This document shows, one piece after another, positions 59,901 to 64,000 of a DNA stretch of 64,000 nucleotides (position 1 is the stretch's first letter; each line of letters opens with the position of its first letter). The stretch is from Cardiocondyla obscurior. Its lineage: Eukaryota > Arthropoda > Insecta > Hymenoptera > Formicidae. The position numbers and the translations under genes are program-made. The notes beneath the pieces are model-generated. The model made no database searches and was not told where the DNA came from. It was given only the letters and a program-made list of their open reading frames with translations. The DNA lies in NCBI RefSeq assembly GCF_019399895.1, contig NC_091864.1, forward strand, positions 5,372,001-5,436,000, given 5' to 3'.

Positions 59901-61158
59901 GAAAGCACGTGACAAATGAATTGGACGTAATCCGAATGCCCATTGTTTCGCTTTAACGATAGTTTCGCCGACCGGGTACGTTACATCGTACAGAGCACAC
60001 GGAAGCACCAGCGCCTTTAAATGTGATACCGCAGCCTGTTAGATAGCAGATCCGAGGCAAAACGAGCCCGCGGAATTCACGGGAAAACGATGTAGTCTTC
60101 CTTGATTCCCCCAACATTTGTCTAATTAATTCCAACATTTTCTTTTTTTCAATTTTACAGCACAATTCTTCATATTTGAAGAATTGTTTGCGTCTGCGAA
60201 AATAGTTCAGTTCTCGCGGAAATATTCTTATTTTTAGAGCAATTTACGTATTCTATGAGATAATAAATTGTGTTTACATTACTTTTTTTTTTCTCCCTCC
60301 CAAATTAAAAAAATTATACGAGATTTGTATTTTCTGATCGCTGTCGAACAATGCTGTCGCATCGATCAAGTACTGATTTAAAATTTCAACAGTTGCGGCG
60401 ATATATTCGGGTTGTATCACCACGCGCGAGTTATGAAACGGAATTTTTTATAAACAAATGTGAAATACGAAATTGAAGAAATTAAGTGTGACGCCGCGGA
60501 CAATAGCGCGCCGATAGATGATAATAAATGAACATTTGTTCCTCACGATCTACTCGCATGTCGGCGGCATGCAATTTCGATGAGCATGCCAATTCGCGCC
60601 GTGAAAGTTGTTTACGATTGCGCCCCGAAAAATACCGGGACGCCGGTGGGTTTTCGCACAAAAATAAAATATTTTTCGCGGACGCGGCCGGCCGAGCCCG
60701 CCGATGTGTCGGATTTATTGGTTTCCACCCTCCCCGACTCTTGCAGATTCTGCTGCAGCGGACACAATTGTGCCGATATTGTCTCGCTGCGTTTCATTGG
60801 AATTCATTAAAGTATTGCACTTCATTGAAATAATAAGCTCGATAAATTCTCCTCTCTTCCGATGTTTGTTTCACATCGCGGCGATAAATTAAAAGGTTTT
60901 CATATAATTCTAATTACATGGAAAATCATCGGCCCGAGCGTAAACGCGAAATTGCCGCCAGTTATGAATGACCTTAAAAAATAATACCTGCCTAAATTAT
61001 TTTCTTACTTATGTTTTATTTATTAAAAAAAATATTAATAAAAAAAAGTTAGAAATATATTCAAGCTGTATTAATCGACGTCTGATTTGCGTCACCGTGT
61101 TAAGCTCCACGGGAGTGCACGTGATTCAACCCCGCTTTCAGTTTTCAAAATCGTACCC
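56961..61158. other. No gene recognised
   Basis: AT-rich to about 58.5 kb, then a CpG-rich block at 58.6-59.4 kb, then AT-rich again. The CpG-rich block has open frames on both strands (including one at 59027-59347, minus) without domains. A TACCGGGTGTCCCGC motif at 59063 looks like some insect transposon ends but has no partner nearby. Confidence 0.45.
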
Positions 61159-61305
61159 TTAACCACCGCCCCGGAAGATTTTGTAGTGATGAACGACTTC
61201 CCGCGGCGGCGGACCCAATGGACACCCCTTCATTAGACGCACGTTGCGAGAGCCCTTGGCGGGGTGAATCCATTGGGTAGTGATTTTCTTGGCACGATTG
61301 CACAT
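61159..61305 (-). CDS. Unrecognised 48-residue small ORF
   Basis: An ATG at 61305 opens a 48-residue frame that begins MCNRAKKITTQWIHPAK, ends HHYKIFRGGG and stops at 61159. It is basic, includes a GPPPREV segment, and lacks a signal peptide. The composition looks protein-like for so short a frame, and a second overlapping frame of 61 residues is also open, which weakens the case. I know no family for it. It could be a conserved small protein, a terminal exon or chance. Confidence 0.18.
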   Translation of the reverse strand: MCNRAKKITTQWIHPAKGSRNVRLMKGCPLGPPPREVVHHYKIFRGGG

Positions 61306-61340
61306 CTAGCTTAGTTGTGCCAGGCACCATCTTTTAGGCA

Positions 61341-61360
61341 GTCGCGCGGGGTCGCGCGAC
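61341..61360. repeat. GC hairpin and direct repeat
   Basis: GTCGCGCG (61341-61348) pairs perfectly with CGCGCGAC (61353-61360) across a four-base loop. The same unit is also directly repeated. It lies just upstream of the small ORF at 61305 on the minus strand. Confidence 0.7.
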
Positions 61361-64000
61361 GTCTCCCCGTTCCGTCGACCCTGTTTGATCGATATCAATT
61401 TTTTTTTTTACGCGACTCAAACTTTTCTTTTTTTCGGACTTAACGAGTCCCGAGACGACGTAACTTTCTTTCATGCAAATTGCCCCCCGTGCCGCTAGGA
61501 GAGTTAGTTGGAATAAAAAAAGATGCGTCCACGGGGAATGCCATCTAATATCTCCGTTAACGTTATTATAGTTCTCTATAGGATTGACGGCAATTCTCCG
61601 ATCTACTAACGTCATTATCATCACCCTAACGTTTCCCTACGACCGCCCACGGTGCTCACTTAGTCGATGGAAAACGCGTCTTCCTCCGCTGATTAGGTTC
61701 GATCCGCCCGACCGATCGATATTCAAAGAAGGCGGAACCGGGAAAGGTGTGAGGCTAATTAATTCGGTGTACCTTGTAACTGTCTAGGTCGCGGAATAGG
61801 GTATCGCGATTTTAATTGCTCGGCGTTTTAATTATGAGCCGGATAGATTTTAACAACGCGGTTCCCAAACTCGGGCGCATCTAACGGAACTTTCCGCAAG
61901 TTGTTAATTTCACCGGTGAAGTCGAATCTTCCCGTGGCCTCTTCGCCCTCCCCTCGACTATTACGGATATAACATCGCGAAGCCAGACACGACGCCTTTA
62001 CGCGCAACCCCTTCGTCCCTTACTAGGGTCTCCAAAACTCAGCGGCGCTATTCATTCGCGCGCTCTTTCAGGCGGGTGACGCACGTGTAGAGATAAGGGT
62101 GCTAGACTTTGATAGCGACCTGTCTCACGCACAAAGGACCCAGAAAACTCTATGAATATGGCCGACATTGTCAGCGCACGTCGCCATTCCGCGCGTCGCC
62201 AAGCAAGGGCCTCGCTTCGTACTTGAATTAATTAAACTAGAACTAATCGAGTTGCAAGTCTAAACAGTCGAATATAAAGTAGGCCAATTAATTTCCGCGA
62301 TATTGTTATCCTCGTATCGTTGTCTTTTTGACGAATTTATAGTTTACTCGTAGCCACAACTGAGACTTTCAACGGATGGAAACTTGTGCGCGATGATGTT
62401 ACATTTTACCCAAACATGCGTCGAGAATCAAAGTGAATAATGATATTCGAATAAATTGAAGAGTTTTTACATTACAAATTAATCCCCAGTATAAATGTTT
62501 AATAATGAGAAAACGTTGAAAATGGTTGAAAGCTCTTTGAAGCTAAGCTTCGACTAAAACTCATTAAATTCAAATAAATTTTTTTCCTCCCACTGTCAAT
62601 CATATGGATTTAAAATAAATAGTTTTGCGTTTGACGGTAATTCAGCATAAAATTTTAACAAACGTACCTACTACATGTTGCATGCTCAAGTCACAGTATT
62701 CTTACATATATCGAGAGATAATAAATACACAAAAATTTAACTGTATTTTCGTTTCTGAGAGTGCATAATTATCTTACTTTCATCTCGCGTTTTCAATGTT
62801 ACTTTTTTTTTCAGTCGGACGCTTTCTTCGCTGTTAGTAAAAAATAATCCGATCTGTGCGCGGATTGCTCAAAGCCTGTTAGTAAAGCCTGCGCTGTCAT
62901 GCACTTTGTGCAAAATCACGTTTCTCGCCGTTATAGCAAAAATATTATTGGTAAAAAAAAAAAAAGGGAGAATGTGAATTGACGATTGACACGTACACTC
63001 CCAGTGGGAAAAACTAAACGTCCATCCGATTGTCGATTTTTATGTACACAAATTTGACTTGTTGATTTAGTTCATAAAATGAAAATGTACGATATTCACG
63101 CAGTTATCAAGGCACGTTCAAGCCCATCGACATTCCATTGATGTATTGTATTGATTATTGCTGAACGATTTAACAATTCAGATTTTTAACGATTTAATTC
63201 ATGCGGCCGTAATTTTCGATGGAATTCTCAATTTTTTTTTTTTTTTTTTTTTTTTTAATGTCTCTCATCCAGTTGATCGTAGTCGAGTCGATAATTATCG
63301 AACGCTTAACAGTCTTAGCAAATAAAAAAAAAGATATTATATTCAGTACATACACAATTGTGCATATCGATTATAATTATTATTAATATAAATTAAAGAT
63401 TATGTGATATTTGTAGAGCTTTTGAAAACGTTTACAAAATACAGGAGAACTACTTTAACTTTTGTGACAATGATTAGAACGTGATAGCTCTATTGGTCAG
63501 GAGTTATCTGTAACTTCGATACTATTTACGACACCGACGGCAGTAAACGAGACCCGCGCTGTGCTATAAAAATCCCAGGCCACGCGATTACGGCCATTTT
63601 CTTTATTTTTCCTCTTTTGCGACAAGCTACGTGGTCGTAATGCATCGCACAAAATATCCCCATGACGTTGAACACGGCCCATTTGTGCAGCATCTTCCAC
63701 CGGTGTTATCAGGCAAATCACCTTCCCACCCCTTTCTCCTCCGCTGTCTTTGGATAATCTACGAGCTGTATTGTATCCACGGCATCGCGAGAAGCGATTT
63801 AATTTTCCCGAAACACGAGAAAAGCTCTATGACCGATATCGCGATTTTTCAACATATTGCATTGACTAAATAAAATTGTGAGACATTAAATTTATTTTCA
63901 AAATAATTTAACGCTGAAAGCAGTAAGAGACACACTTTAAATCCAAGAATGTTATCAAACTCTTGAAGACATTTAATTACGACGAGATAATATACGCGAG
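61361..64000. other. No gene recognised to the right edge
   Basis: CpG-rich to about 62.2 kb, then AT-rich. A 25-base poly(T) tract lies at 63232-63256. Overlapping ORFs at 63497-63721 (minus) and 63631-63873 (plus) are both open and unrecognised. Confidence 0.45.

Noticed and set aside
63497..63873. Overlapping ORFs on both strands near the right edge
   Set aside because: Both look equally protein-like and overlap, which argues for chance. No supporting signals.
1..64000. tRNA, rRNA, snRNA, hammerhead ribozyme motifs and common conserved insect miRNAs
   Set aside because: Scanned by eye for T-loop motifs, CTGATGAG cores and well-known miRNA sequences such as let-7, miR-2, miR-8 and bantam. 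None was found. A tRNAscan-SE and Infernal run would be decisive.

Overview
This window is nuclear DNA of an insect, most likely a hymenopteran and plausibly an ant. The evidence is short GT-AG introns (about 50-115 bases inside genes), coding blocks rich in CpG alternating with AT-rich spacer, many simple repeats and long homopolymers, and a gene set typical of insects (a secreted mosaic trypsin, an intronless divergent ionotropic receptor, and a Ly6-type GPI-anchored protein). No bacterial, viral, CRISPR, tRNA or rRNA feature was recognised. All gene models come from reading splice sites and frames by eye.

The first 25 kb hold four recognisable genes. (1) On the minus strand, running off the left edge, is a secreted protease with two thrombospondin type 1 repeats followed by a trypsin-like catalytic domain. 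Nine exons lie within 1-2198, and a signal-peptide exon at 10876-10953 probably begins the same gene across an 8.7-kb first intron. (2) An intronless divergent ionotropic receptor gene lies at 14573-16420, minus. (3) A three-exon Ly6 gene lies at 19099-19948, plus, with a well-spaced TATA box and initiator and a poly(A) signal. (4) A four-exon gene for a soluble protein with two C2 domains lies at 21973-24504, minus. These four genes share no obvious pathway. They look like ordinary neighbours.

From about 24.5 kb to the right edge I recognise no complete gene. This stretch carries simple repeats, poly(T) tracts, CpG-rich blocks, a few possible promoters or untranslated first exons (34.1 and 36.6 kb), a 341-bp MITE-like element with terminal inverted repeats (36699-37039), and several orphan ORFs of doubtful status. 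It could be intergenic regulatory DNA or the intron of a gene whose exons lie outside the window.

No clearly new multi-gene system is visible. The observations most worth a second look are the TSP1-TSP1-trypsin architecture with a very basic linker, the MITE-like element, the intron of the C2 gene whose retention would encode a protein with one C2 domain, the diverged CGATATCGAT-bearing repeats near 34-35.5 kb, and three unrecognised ORFs.
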